Part shown: piece after piece, positions 23,141 to 35,399 of the stretch | Layout of the letters: each line of letters opens with the position of its first letter | How positions within the stretch are numbered: the stretch's first letter is position 1 | Assembly (NCBI RefSeq): GCF_030704535.1 | Contig: NC_081810.1 | Span: 7,884,501 to 7,948,500, forward strand | Source of the DNA: Vitis vinifera | Taxonomy: Eukaryota; Streptophyta; Magnoliopsida; Vitales; Vitaceae | DNA: 64,000 nt | Direction: 5' to 3' | Notes under the pieces: model-generated | What the model was told of the DNA's origin: nothing | Seen by the model: only the letters and a program-made list of their open reading frames with translations | The model's database searches: none | Program-made: the position numbers and the translations under genes

Positions 23141-24728
23141 GAGCTCCTAAAAGTAAGATATGATATAACAAAGTTAGACTTAACTGTCCCCTTACTATTC
23201 ATTTGGTGTATTGACATTGATTTAAGCATTTAGCTAATGTCTCTTACATTGTACATGACTTGGATACATTAAGAGTTATACAAAATATACAAGTCATGGG
23301 TTCATTGTAAGTAGATGAATTGTCCATAGTCGATTCATGGATTTGGGCAATCTAGTAAAGACTGTAATGTACTACCTCCTAATTAGAGAGATGACTTATC
23401 TTGGCCACCAAGATAGATTTTTCATAGTGAGTGCATTAGTGTATGTGATGCACATTGGACATAACCTACGGTGAATCATGGAACAAGGCTATCAATTGTT
23501 ATGATTCACCAAGGTACCATACTGCATGGACTCTTAACCTTAAGAGAATATTAAATTTATGTCAAAATCAACATGAGACTTTGATATATGGATGAGACCT
23601 TGAAATAGTCATATATTCTTATGAATTTGGTCACTATTAATAGAGGCTGGTGACAACAGGTATTCTCAATAAAGACACCATGATATCTCTAGGGATTGAG
23701 ATAGTGCGTTCCTTTCGGTGATCCAAAGGACATGTGATAATGAAATTTATATTAATAGTAATTTTTTTAGTGGAATTTGACATATGTTCCTTAGAGCTAA
23801 AGTATGTTAGTTGATCACATGATAAGTCGGATTTATAACTCAAGGATTTGAAAAGTAATTTTGATAGGTGATAACACTACCTTATTAGATTACGGACATC
23901 AATTCATAGAGAGTTTGCATGCAGTGGATAGTAAGTTATTGACCTGAGTTTCATCTCATTGTTATTTACTTAGGGTACTGGAATGCAATTGATTTTCTTT
24001 AGTGGAATGTTGAATCAACTTCCAAATTAGATTATGAGGAAGCCAGTACTCCTATGGGTCCTAGTGGTCCCCACTCTAATCTTATATACTATGATGACAC
24101 GATTTATAAGAATTCGATTAGCTCTAGGTTCATTCTTGTGCATAAGGGTGTTTTGATAATTACGCAAAGTTGCATAGAGAATAATGAACAAGGTCTTTAG
24201 ATTGGGCTAATTGATTACTTAGATGACCCTATGTGGTTAATTAATCAATTAGTACATGTTTTGGGCTAGATTAAGTGACTCAAGCCTTGATAAACTCAAG
24301 TCACTTAAGCCTAGTGGGCAACCCTATAAATACCTCCTTATGGGTTAAAGTTTCTTAATGACTTTCACTTAGTCATTATCCACCTTCATAGAAAAAGAGA
24401 GTCAAAGCTTCCTCTTTTCCATTGCCCACACTTTGAAGTGTCAAGATCGTAGTTCAAATTATCCGACAAGAGATCTAAAGTGTACGAAACCTTCAATATT
24501 GTATCTCTAAATGTATAGTTGATAATGGTTTTTATAATCATATGTTTTCTCAACGATAGATTTAGAGATGCCTAGGGATAGATGCATACACCCTACGAGA
24601 TTCAAGGTATAAGAATGGAATAATTTAGGGTTCCCAATAGACACCTTGTTAGCCCCTGGATGAGACTCCATGTATTATGATGTATGGGGTAAGAAGATGT
24701 AACTTCAACAAAACTTGGATTCTAAACC
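23141..24728. other. Unassigned repetitive-looking sequence, possibly a degraded LTR
   Basis: No protein-coding similarity is visible. The stretch at 24290-24480 has an LTR-like layout: repeated TCAAGTCACTTAAGCC motifs, a TATA-like CTATAAATAC (about 24323) and a leader with pyrimidine-rich DNA. No matching termini or target duplication could be found. I see nothing else here. Confidence 0.3.
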
Positions 24729-24919
24729 CATTCGACACTCTATGTTCAACGTGTTCAAAGCTATTGACTAAGGTTTGGAGTTATGAACAAAGATAGAATT
24801 TTGTAGCTCTTTGTTTGGTTATTGAGAAAGAAATAAGGGTTTATTTCCCAAGGCTAAGGGGGTTTTGCCCAAAAAAAATGTTTTTTTGCTTTGAAAATCT
24901 TTTGTAAGTTTAGAAAGAT
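24729..24919 (-). pseudogene. Decayed copy of the eIF2alpha 5' end
   Basis: This segment aligns along its length with 12252-12421, which covers the first about 11 codons of eIF2alpha and its 5' leader, in the same orientation. Shared blocks include GAACAAAGATAGAATT, TAGCTCT, GTTTGGTT and the TCTTT...TAGAAAGAT end. The start codon has become ATA. Differences are nearly all C-to-T or G-to-A relative to the functional copy, the signature of decay by deamination of methylated cytosine. No further exon is present, so it is a 5' fragment without function. Confidence 0.8.
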
Positions 24920-25935
24920 GCTTTAATGTATTCAATTGTTTTTATATTAGAATGATTAATTATTTATTAAAGGTAAAAAGTACCTAATTTAAATAAATCA
25001 GAATAAAATATGAACAAAGATTTCCTAAAATAAACATATTTAAATTATATAATAAATATTAATTTTTAATTCAATTAATCAAAACCAAGGATCCATAATC
25101 CAACTTTAGTTATATACCTCTAGGTAAAATAAAAGTATATAATTTAATAGTCTTTGGGTAATCAAAGTGCATTGTCTAACAAGAGCAACTTGAGTTCTAC
25201 ATTTCAAAGTCGATCTGTATTCAAACTTTTAATATTTTATTTCATTAAATTACCTAATTGATGAATAGATATGAAATCTAAGTTTAAGTCTAATGTTTTT
25301 AGACCTTTACCACTTTATATAGATTTGCCTTAGGGTAGATAATAATGACAAAACCTCTTATAATTAGGGATAAAAAATTCTCAAAAATCTATGGTATCAA
25401 GGAATGTACGATTGTACCATCTCTTAAATTAAACTAACTTCACCCTTGTTTGAACTCTTTATGGTTCACAAGTCTTGAATCTCTCAATTATGCATGTTTA
25501 ACCCTTTTTACTTCTTGCACTTATCATTTTTTTTCATCTCTTAAACCTGAAATTAGACTTAAAATAAAAATTAGATCTATAACTAGGGTCTTAGTATCAA
25601 TTTGAGTTAAGTCGGATGATTTAGATTTTTTATATTGTATAAATCATATCATATATATGCTATTGAAGAACATATTTTAACTCCAATCAGTAGGCTCTCG
25701 GACTTTCTCCCTTGAAAGGGTATTATGCCACATGAAAAGATTCTAGTAATACTTCGCACTTGGACAAGAGCTTTTCAGCCTTCATATAATTGTGATAACA
25801 AATAATCAATAACAATACCACAACCGTGATTCAGTCTCTTTTATGGACAACCTAACCAGGGTTCCAAGACTTGCATAATACCAGCATAGCAGCAACAATG
25901 ATTAAATTCAAAGAGTACATGAAACCTGAAGACAT
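24920..25935. other. AT-rich intergenic region downstream of GILT
   Basis: No coding frame was recognised. The part next to 25936 presumably includes the GILT 3' UTR; its extent cannot be seen. Confidence 0.4.
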
Positions 25936-28900
25936 TTATATTAAGGCTGCCCTGTTCATACGCTGCATCCAAGCTTTGATTGTTGATCCTATTATTGATG
26001 ATAATGTTGGCTTTATTGTCTCCTCTGTATAGCAAACTGGACCGGCAGGGTTCACATTTTCCTTCACAATGGTATTAAGGGATAGTTCATTGCAAGCACT
26101 AGGGATTGAAGGGCCTTTATAAGCCTTGCAGATGTAGCTGATAAAGTTCTCATACTCCTACAGCAAGAGAAATAAGGTCAATTTCTTGAAGATCTAGCAA
26201 TTTGTTCTGATTAAAAAATGATACCAAATATTTCTGGATTCCACTTATCGATTTTGAAAATGACTAAATGAATTATGCCCCCTACTAAATTTACAAATAG
26301 CCATAATTTGTTAAAGAAATTTGAGATTCATATATTTACAACATCATAGCATTATAATCTCAAGATTTATTACTCTAGTGTGTCAAACACAATGAAATTT
26401 TCAAATAGCGTAAATTTTATTGTGACTGTCAAAGAACAAACCTCGTAAAGTGGTTGTCCATCCACAACCACCCAAGGGACGTATTTATGAGGAGGCTGCA
26501 GGCCATTTGTTTCAGCTGCATATTTGAGTTCAAGCTGCATAAAAATTATAAATCCACATTAAAACCCAACCAGAAAAAGGTACAGGGAAAAAAATTGTGA
26601 ATGTATTAGCTAAAGAACAAACAAGAAAGGAACAATTCCATTTATTAGGATAACAGAGTTTAATTAACACCAAATAACAATAAATTCAAATAAAGACATG
26701 ACCATAAAAACATATAGAGAAAAATCTGTCACTACATAGTCACTAACAAAACAAGAAATGAAAGCAAAACGAAGGACCTAATGGATTCAAATTGAACAGA
26801 ATAATAAAGTTTAATTAGGCAACAGAAAACCATGAATATGTGGCAGCAAGCTCTCTAAAATCATAAATCTTGAGTAGAAATCTAACAAAGAAGAAATATG
26901 GAACAGAAGTTTGCATTTATTGAATAAATAGCATAACAAGAATACAGGGAAAGAAAATATTGTGCAATATGATCTTGTTCAACAGAATAACGAACTTTAA
27001 TTAAGCATAAAAAAACCTTGAATATGTATTAGAAGTGGTGCAAAATAACCATAATTCCAATATTGGCACAGTAATCATAACTGAATTCCTTCCATTATTG
27101 GCACGATAATCAAAACTGAATTCCAAAAGGGTAATGTTTTCTACATTCATACCAATTAACAGGTTTTTGCTCTCAAGACCAACCTAAGCCATTTTTCTCC
27201 TAGTTCAAAAGGTACTCAATCTTTTTTTTTTTTTTTTGCTCCTTTCATTAGCGCTGATTCACCCTCCATTAGTTTAACCATGGCAGAAAAAGGCTGAATA
27301 CTCAAGGGGCTGAAGGCTGAATGTTTTCTAGGTTCATACCAATTAACATCTTTTTGCTCTCAAGACCAACCTATGCCATTTTTCTCCAAGTTCAAAAGGT
27401 ATTCACTCCTTTTTTTTTTTTTCTTTTTTGCTCCTTTCATTAGCACTGATTCACCCTCCATTAGTTTGACCATGGAAGAAAAAGGCTGAATACTCAAGGG
27501 GCTGAAGGTTCTAAATTTCTTTGATTCCTAATGCTCCATGGTCCCAAATTTCTCCTATCCATGCTTACATGCATGTATCCGCACATTAGATTTTAACTCC
27601 AGGGAAATAAGGAAACCGAAACATTTATGTAACTAGAATGAGGTCTACTCAGGATACATAAGTGTAGAAGAGTATTTGTACACACACAACCTCAGAATCT
27701 TCCTGATCACAATTGAGATGTTTTCAAAAAGATTTGAGATGTTTTTTAGTCATTAGGCAAACAATACTATATGCATTTCTGAGTGAAGAAACCCCAAGAC
27801 TTCAATTTTAGAGTCTAATCACATTAATAGATCACATATTCAAGTATGACACAACATTCGATATACCTCAGAAGGTATATATGTATGTGGGTGCATGTGT
27901 GTATGAAAACAGGACGCTATCCAGGTATGAACAAGACAAACAACAGAATCTGCAGAATATTCAAAGAGTTCATAATAGTTTGCTGGACCATGGTTTACAG
28001 ATACTAAAACTACTGCAATTCCATATAAAATTATACAGTACTGGTGCTCATTCACTTTGAGAAAGGATAGTTGCATGTGTAATATCAACACAACTTGAAG
28101 GAATAATATAAAACCAAATGCAATTAGGAGTCAACACTAACCTCTTTGCCATATCCACTATTGTAGCAATCAGAGATGGGTTTTGGGTCCAACCCTAACT
28201 TCTCAAAACATGTTTCCCACTGGGGATATTTGCGCTCATATACCAAAGTCTCAATGCAGTATATGAAAGAAAAATGCTGACTCTGCATTAAAACACAGTG
28301 TCTTCAGGATTGAGATAAGGTAAATGAATACTTAATTTCCAAACAATCTACATGTTATCTACAACTTTCCTGAAACAAAGAACAACAGCAAGACAATTAC
28401 AAGGTTTGCCTTTCTAAGCAGAACAAGGATATATTCATGAACATGATCATGTGGAATTTTAACGCCCACCACCTTTTCCTTCCCACCCCCATGCCACACA
28501 ACCAAAACAAGCAACATCAAACTTTGTGTTTAATTTTGGGTGATAGTAACATTGTTATTATTGTCTCAGCATAGATTCAGGTTGATGGCCTAGAATAACA
28601 TGTTTGGCACAAACATATTTACTATCATAATATGTGTAGGTGCAACAATATTTTACATAAGCTTACCTGTATATATATATATTGCTTTGCACTCAAAAAA
28701 TCAAGTCTTACCAGATCAGGCCACACATCAATTGCACAAGCTTCCACAGTGTTTAGTAAGCATTCAGCTGGGCCATGCTGCCATCATAAAAAACATGTGC
28801 ATGAGCCTAAGGCAAGGAAAAAAAATTCCATTATAAGTTAAGACTAAAATTTTGTGCCCTGAAAAAGAAAATCCAAGTCATGTTTGAAACATGGCCAATC

Positions 28901-29719
28901 AAGACTATATCCAGCACACAAGACTACATCAAATGTGAATACATCTTCAGACTTGAAAAAGTGTTTTCATGCAATAGATTATTTTTCTAACAGAATTAGG
29001 ATGGCTTAAAGTAACCATGGAAGAGTAAGAAGCTCAGAGTGTGTGGCAATCAGTCCATCCAGGTGAAAATAGTAGAACCTTAAAAGATTCAACACGTTAC
29101 ATAGATAGAAGTTAAGCGGGACCCAAATCTTTCTCTTTGAAAAAAAAAAAAAAAGGCTAAATTTGAATTAAGGTTGGAACTAGAATTGAATTAGGAACAA
29201 AAAATAAGCCAAATTCAGATTATCCAAATTGGAAGAACGTTAACAAGTAGGTTTTTCTATTGCGTTTCAAAGGGGAATAAAATCAGCTAAATTCGAATTC
29301 AGATTAGACCCAGAATCAAATCAGGAACAAAAACCGGCCAAATTCCGAGTATGCAAATTGGAATCGCATTTCGAAGGTAGTTTTTCATTATGATTGAAAG
29401 CAAAAAATAGAATGGCCTGAATTGAAGCCAAGCAGAAGCTTAGTGAAACAGCCAAAAAAACCTGGCAATCAATGGTGTTGTTGCCCCTGATCTTTGCGTT
29501 ACCGAAGGGAACGAGGTTGAGATCGACGATGGAGATGAGCCCATTTTCGAAGATCTTAACAAGATAGTTGATGATAAAATTGGCACTGTAAGGGCAAAGA
29601 GACTCGTAGTACAAACCAAGAGAGACTTTGTCGGAATCAGAAGGAAGAGCTCCAGAAGCTGAAGAAAACAAGAAGAGAAAAGAGAGAAGAGAGACCGCAA
29701 CGAAACTGCGAGAAGCCAT
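25936..29719 (-). CDS. GILT: GILT-family thiol reductase
   Basis: A gamma-interferon-inducible lysosomal thiol reductase (GILT) homologue; the family reduces disulfides in the secretory or vacuolar pathway. Five exons, 29462-29719, 28712-28777, 28142-28282, 26442-26534 and 25936-26157, join in phase 0 to 259 residues. A signal peptide (MASRSFVAVSLLSFLFLFSS) precedes the thioredoxin-like domain. The GILT signature C-Q-H-G-x-x-E-C-x-x-N spans the exon 1/2 junction as CQ/HGPAECLLNTVEAC. The later cysteines (YCIE, WETCFEKL, DCYN) and the VPWVVVDGQPL segment of the fold are conserved. Oddly, the active site reads CPYS at residues 42-45 where the family has CPYC or another CXXC. The second cysteine is lost, so ordinary dithiol chemistry is not expected from this isoform. 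A second first exon with intact CPYC lies upstream at 30616-30894 and could splice in frame to exon 2. The start is the ATG at 29719. Confidence 0.9.
27134..27508. repeat. 187-bp tandem duplication in GILT intron 3
   Basis: Two nearly identical copies, 27134-27320 and 27321-27508, each run from ATGTTTTCTA through a long T run to CTCAAGGGGCTGAAGG. Shorter, more diverged repeats around TTTAATTA motifs lie just upstream (about 26600-27120), so this intron has a history of local duplication. Confidence 0.8.
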
Positions 29720-29905
29720 GGCAAAGAAAGAAGGTGAGGAGGTGTTTCAATTTAGAGGTCTAAAGAGAGCGAATGGGCCTTTAGTTCAGTTAGGTTGAGC
29801 CATTTTTGCACACAAAAGACGAAGCTCTGAGCAGTAACAGCGCCTCCGGCTGTATACTGGCTGCAATTGGGTAAAAACGATTGGCAAGTGGTAATCAGGA
29901 GGTGC

Positions 29906-29911
29906 CACGTG
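29906..29911. promoter_or_regulatory. G-box (CACGTG) upstream of GILT
   Basis: CACGTG about 190 bp upstream of the GILT start codon, a bHLH/bZIP core. Its position in the proximal promoter is suggestive only. Confidence 0.4.
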
Positions 29912-30615
29912 CTTTACAGGTGGTAGCTTTCCTCTGAAGGTTAATTGCAAATTTTTAATATTTATTAATAATATAATTTTCTAAAATTTAAAATTTAAGA
30001 CAACCGGAAAACCATACAGACAACTTTTATATATTTAATATTTTATATCTTTTTATTAAGAAGATGAGAGAAGGTTCTAGAAGAAATGAAGAATGTTAAG
30101 AACGAGTCATATGACAAATATCTTATGGCTAAAAGTAACTGTTTGATCAAATAAATATTATAGTGATATTCTTAATATTATCAAAATCATGAAACATAAT
30201 TCTCAAAATATAGTTAATAATCATCATTCTTCATATATTTTATCAAAACTTAGAAGGTTAATAAAAATAAGCATTTCTATAAAATATATATATATAAAAA
30301 TAAAAATAAAACCGAACATATTTTATCAAAGAAAAACTACTGAAAAAACACCCTTTTGGCGTTAGGAAAAATTAAAAAATAAATAAATAAATAAATAAAT
30401 AAATTAGAAGGTCAATAAAATGTTCAACGTTTTGAAAATTCTGCTAATGGCTGGTTTTTTTCTCCTGGACGGAAGCAATACAGGCCCTAAACCAGCACAA
30501 TCCTGTGCATAATAAACTTCATCCTGGTGACTGATTCGTAGAAGCGTAGTTAATAATTGAAGGAGTAGCGAAAAAACGATGGGAAATGATGATGATAATT
30601 GATGAAGGAGAAAAC

Positions 30616-30894
30616 CTGGCAAGTGATGGTGCCGTTGGGACCGATCTTGGCGTTGCCGTAGGGGAGCAGCTTGAGATCAACGATGGAGACGAGACCATCT
30701 CCATTATTGAAGAGCTTTATCAGATGATTCACAATGAAATTTGAGCAGTAAGGGCAGAGCGTCTCGTAGTACAGGGCCAGAGGGACTTTCTCCGCCTCGG
30801 ATGCGGAGATTGAAGCCCTAGCAGTGGCAGCGGAGAACAGAGAGGAGATGATGAGGAGGAGGCATGGGAGATGAGAGAAGGAAAGAGAATCCAT
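30616..30894 (-). CDS. Second GILT first exon (truncated duplicate or alternative first exon)
   Basis: A lone first exon of a GILT gene with ATG at 30894 (MDSLSFSHLPCLLL), a signal peptide, and the domain start ALYYETLCPYCSNF. The active site is intact CPYC. It ends NGTITCQ before a GT donor at 30615-30614, the same position and phase as exon 1 of the downstream gene. An upstream in-frame ATG at 30948 would add 18 residues, but the signal peptide favours 30894. No GILT exon 2 (the HGPAEC segment) exists between here and 29720. Either this is a tandem duplicate that lost exons 2-5, or it is an alternative first exon that skips the proximal exon and joins exon 2 at 28777, giving a catalytically normal isoform. 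Sequence alone cannot decide. Confidence 0.72.
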
Positions 30895-30948
30895 TGAGGA
30901 CTCTGATGGAAGCGATTCTGAAGTTACCACCGCCTCACCAGTCAACAT

Positions 30949-31300
30949 TTTCTTTTATCCCATCCCCAAAAGATCATGTATATGCCCTCCAAAATTGATA
31001 AGATTTACATTATGACTCCTTTGGCAGCTACCTCATAAATTGAAATAATTGCTTTAACCATTATTATCAATTAAACAAAAAAAAAAAGGATAAGATAATA
31101 GATTTTTTGTCTGGCTTTCCGAACTTGATCAGTCTCAGTCATACATCTTCGACAACATTGCGAGAACATAATTAATTTTTTTTTTTAAAAAAAAAAAGAA
31201 GGGAGAAGGGGGGCCATATCATAAGTTCCATTATTCTTCAAGTTCATACCATTACATGGGTTTCTGAAGAGATTAGCTTGATGGCAACTGCAGCCTTTGT
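30949..31300. other. Short spacer between the GILT exon and the dehydrogenase gene
   Basis: AT-rich with two poly-A tracts. The right part presumably carries the 3' UTR of the minus-strand dehydrogenase gene. Nothing else was recognised. Confidence 0.4.
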
Positions 31301-34300
31301 TCAAGAAATAAACCCTTTGCTCCGGAGACTCTCAACAGAATCTTTGATAATTTGCTCCATGGGAATGAATTGTAGACCCAAGTCCATCAGCTTCTTAGAT
31401 GCAGTCTTGGCCCTTAGCAAACCAGGTTGAGTATCCTTTGGCAACCTATTTGAAAGGCAGACAGTTGTTTGAGAAATCCTTAAAACTCATAAAGATCGAT
31501 TATAGAAGTTTAAGGGAACATCAAGCGGACTTAACAACAAAGTGGAGGTTGAGAAGGATTGCAATTTGCAAACATCATTTGGAATTCTAGGATGAAATTA
31601 AATAATGTCATAGCCAAGGTGATGGGTAGGTAATCTATTGTGCCATCTACCACAGCATGGAAAAGAACATTATAGATTATACTATCATATCAGCCTTGGT
31701 TTTCACCCTTTGAAAAGGAAGAACAAGAGTGACATCTACTGCATTCTTTTACCCTCTCTCCAATGCCTAAAAAAGAACAAAGAGAAGAGAAGAGAAAAAA
31801 ACAAATTCTAATGAAGAAAGTAAAAGGTGGATCAGACAGATTAGTTCTCAGTTAAAAAGACGATACAATCACATCTTGGGGAATAAAAGAAGGGAACAGA
31901 TATTTCAACACCACAAATTCAGAGCAATCGTTATTAACATATTACTAGAAGTGAAGTCCATACTCCATCTAAGCAAGGAATGTCCTCCACGCTGCAACTA
32001 GTAGAACGCATCTAGTAGAACAGCTAGTGCAGAACCACAGGATACAGTAAAAGACTCTTTTGGGGCATTTTGGAAGAGGCATAATAACCAGACCTTTAAT
32101 GAGGAAGAGAGGTCGGACCAAAAGCAGAACCCTCATTTTGTCTCTCCTAGATTGGCCTTGGGTCTTTTTAGGGTTGGCTAATTGCACACTAATGGACTTT
32201 ATAGATAGCCTTCATTGTGGATAAAAGGCTATATCCCCTTTTTGTACATAGGGCACCATCCATTGATGATTAATCACATTACTTCAAAAACAATTAAATT
32301 AAGTAGGGAGGGGAAAAAAACGAGAATTCATAATGTGGTGTCTTTATGATTAAACTTAACCATGCATATCAATATTATCTCCAAGATGGGAGTCATTTCC
32401 ACCAAATGAATAGCCTTTTGATGTTTTATGACTATCAGAAAAAAATATGTCAAAATGAAATATGCAAAATGTTCCTCGGAAAACTATTTTGTGGGCGTAG
32501 GAGTCAAACATGTTACCTGGGCACTTTGTATTCAGGGTAAAGTTCTGCAACCTTGGCTGCAAAGTCACCATAATGAGAAATAGCTTCAACACACAAGTGC
32601 CTTCCAGATGCTGATTTGTTCTCATACACCAAAATATGTGCTAGGGCTACGTCTTTAACATGAACAGATCCCATAAAAAAGTCCTCGTATATGTCAGTGC
32701 ACCCTGCAACCAGGACAAATTGTCATTGCAATTTCTTTGGTCAACTCATATCACGTGAGGTAACTGGAGGAGGGTTTAAGGAGTGCATGACACCTTCCTT
32801 TGCTTGTAGAGAAGTGTTAGAAACTTTGGATTATAAAATTTGAATTTGATGTTTGCAGTGGAGTAGATCAACACTCCTATCAAAAAAGAGGAGTAGATCA
32901 ATGCTCTCTACAGTGGGGATCAATAGCTTACAAGGGTTAGCTATGAACCTGACTTGCAGAGCAAGTGTGCCTTTGTTCCAGGTTTGATGGTCAAGAGGTA
33001 TGAAAGGAAGTTGGTGAATCTGAAATAGGATATTCATCATATGGAAAGGAGTCCACACAAATCATCCAATCAACAAGAAGTTTGCACAGATCAACAGTTT
33101 TTACCAAGGAAGGTTGTAAGCTTCATCATTTTGCATGTAAGCTTCTTGTTTATATACTTTTTTCATGTGGCTGGCCCCAAATAATGAAAAGGTGGAGCAG
33201 CATTAGTTTAATTGCCCATGAAAAACCTTTAGGAAAAAACATATGCTCACACTCTGGATGGTGCATTTGTATGTGGGTGTGTTGGGGTAGAGAAAGGTGG
33301 CTTTGTGGGCTTCAATGTGGCTATCACCCCCAAGTAACCTTCTACCTTTCTCCATGCTCTCCCCAACTTAATTCAAATGCCTTAAGCCCAGAAATCAGAG
33401 AGCTACATACTGCATAAGGAGAGGTGTAAGTGACTAAACTTAGAAAAAAAAAAAGAAACATGATCATCACTTCAGTTAGAATAAAACTCAAAATAAATTT
33501 ATAAAAATAACAAAAATACTTTAAACAACAATTGCATGGCACAAGATACGCACTGAATAACAGCACGACATCAATTTAAGTGATTAATAATGTCTCCTAA
33601 TCCACAGCCTTTTTTTAATTAAACAATCAACCTTTCTCACTACAGGGGTTTGGGTGGACACCTAGCACCAGCAACCATAGAGCAAACAAATACCCGTTTT
33701 AATAACGATATTCTAGTGATGGATGCATTGGTTATGTAGGAAATATGATAGTTTAGCAGAAATTTATGCAGAACATTACCTTGGAGAAGGCGAAGAATCA
33801 TTAACATGCTTGCATTGAGCCCTGGGGGAAGAATAGGGCCCATCACAGTGCCAGGATTCACCACAACCACATCCAAACCTTTCTCCTTGGCAAATTCCCA
33901 AGCTGCTTTTTCAGCCAGTGTCTTTGAAAGTGGATACCATATCTAGTCATAACAAAATACGCATTGCAACTGCATCAGTCTTTGAGAAGTAAGAAGAACA
34001 TATTGCTACATGAATGAAAATGCAGGGCGCAGCCTGTAACCATGTTTGGTGCTGCTACTCTCACGAATTTAAAATCATCAGCTATAAATACAAGTACATA
34101 AACATATAAGCACCTAGTCACCCAGCAGCCACAAGCCAAGGGCAATAGAGCAAGATCATTTAGATAAAGGCGCTTACTCCTTTCTGCTTGCAGTACTCGG
34201 TATCAGTCCAGCAATCCTCCCCTTTGACAACATCAGCTGGCCAGTTTGGGCTAGGAATGATAGCCGAGATAGATGATGTCACCACCACACGCCCAACCCC

Positions 34301-35332
34301 CAGCTCCTTAGCTGCTGTTAAGACATTGTTTGTCCCTTTAATTGCCGGATCTAGAAGTTCCTTCTATTAATCCACAAAATCAAGCAACCAACATAAAAAT
34401 TCAGCAGAAACTCAATCATATATATATAAAAATCCATTTGGGTTTTTATCATCAGACTCAACAATATATAGCATCAATTACATGTGTACATATCGATTTA
34501 GGACTTGGGAAAGGCATATGATTCCATTAATAATCACTTCATTTCAAATAAAATGAACATAAAATTTTAATAATAATAATAATTAAACAGACCTTAAACT
34601 GAAATTGAAGCTCATAAGACACCCACTTAATTCTTCTATTGAACTGATGAAAATCTGTTGTAATCTATTAGTTTTTAACAGTACTGTACAAATTATAATT
34701 ATACTTATAGCCTCCTTTTATCTATATCGATGATCAAATTTCGGTTATGATGCAATTGTTTCAAGAATATTAGAGTTTAGAAGGAAAATTATGTACGGGA
34801 CACTAAATTGGAGCTTACACTGGGTGATGGGGAAGAATAGAAAAATATTCTAGCACAAAGGCATACTGAGTTGGATTACATAGGGGTATGCAGGCACAAA
34901 ACGCATAGGCGTTGGATTGGAGAACAGACCTCGGGATCCTGAACCTGATCGACGATGCAGGGGGAGGCGAGGTGGAAGACACCGGCGGCGCCATTAACGG
35001 CAGCGACGATGGAGTCGTAGTCGAGGACATCAATCTGGAAGAGACGGAGACGGGAGTCTGCCCCCTCTAGGGCTTCTAGATGCTTCGTTTCCCTTTCATC
35101 CTCTGCAACAAAATGAAAACAAAAATTAAATGAAAATCAAACTGTTGGAACAATATGACAAAAACCATGATCTGGAGAAGGATGAGTGTGGGAAACTGAG
35201 ATTTTTGACGGTGGCGTGGACGGTGTAGCCACGGCGGAGAAGGAGACAGACCAGCCAGGAACCGATATAGCCGCTGCCGCCGGTGACGCACACCACCTCA
35301 CTCCGAGTCACACTTCCACTCTCACTCGACAT
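31301..35332 (-). CDS. Cinnamoyl-CoA-reductase-like NAD(P)-dependent dehydrogenase (At5g58490 type)
   Basis: An extended short-chain dehydrogenase of the CCR/dihydroflavonol-reductase group. Six exons, 35197-35332, 34930-35102, 34178-34363, 33780-33942, 32517-32703 and 31301-31445, sum to 990 nt and 329 residues with all junction phases closing. The Rossmann nucleotide-binding motif is [13 protein letters not shown] near residue 20. The catalytic region has VTSSISA and YPLSK (Tyr-x-x-x-Lys). The bona fide CCR signature NWYCYGKA is absent and replaced by [15 protein letters not shown], so classical monolignol CCR activity is unlikely. Length and motifs match, from memory, the Arabidopsis At5g58490 / rice SNL6-like clade, whose substrate is not firmly known. 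The start is ATG 35332, 61 bp from a CACGTG element. Introns 4 and 5 are each about 1.1 kb. Confidence 0.94.
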
Positions 35333-35393
35333 GCTTTCTCTCTACTTTTCTCTCAGCTTTCTGGTCTTTATGGTGGTAGTGGGTAAATTGAGC

Positions 35394-35399
35394 CACGTG
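35394..35399. promoter_or_regulatory. G-box (CCACGTGG) upstream of the CCR-like gene
   Basis: CACGTG inside the 8-bp palindrome CCACGTGG, about 61 bp upstream of the start codon, so in the leader or core promoter. A bZIP/bHLH-type site; effect inferred. Confidence 0.45.

Noticed and set aside
30616..30948. A complete second GILT gene
   Set aside because: Only exon 1 is present; no exon encoding the HGPAEC segment exists before the next GILT gene begins at 29719.
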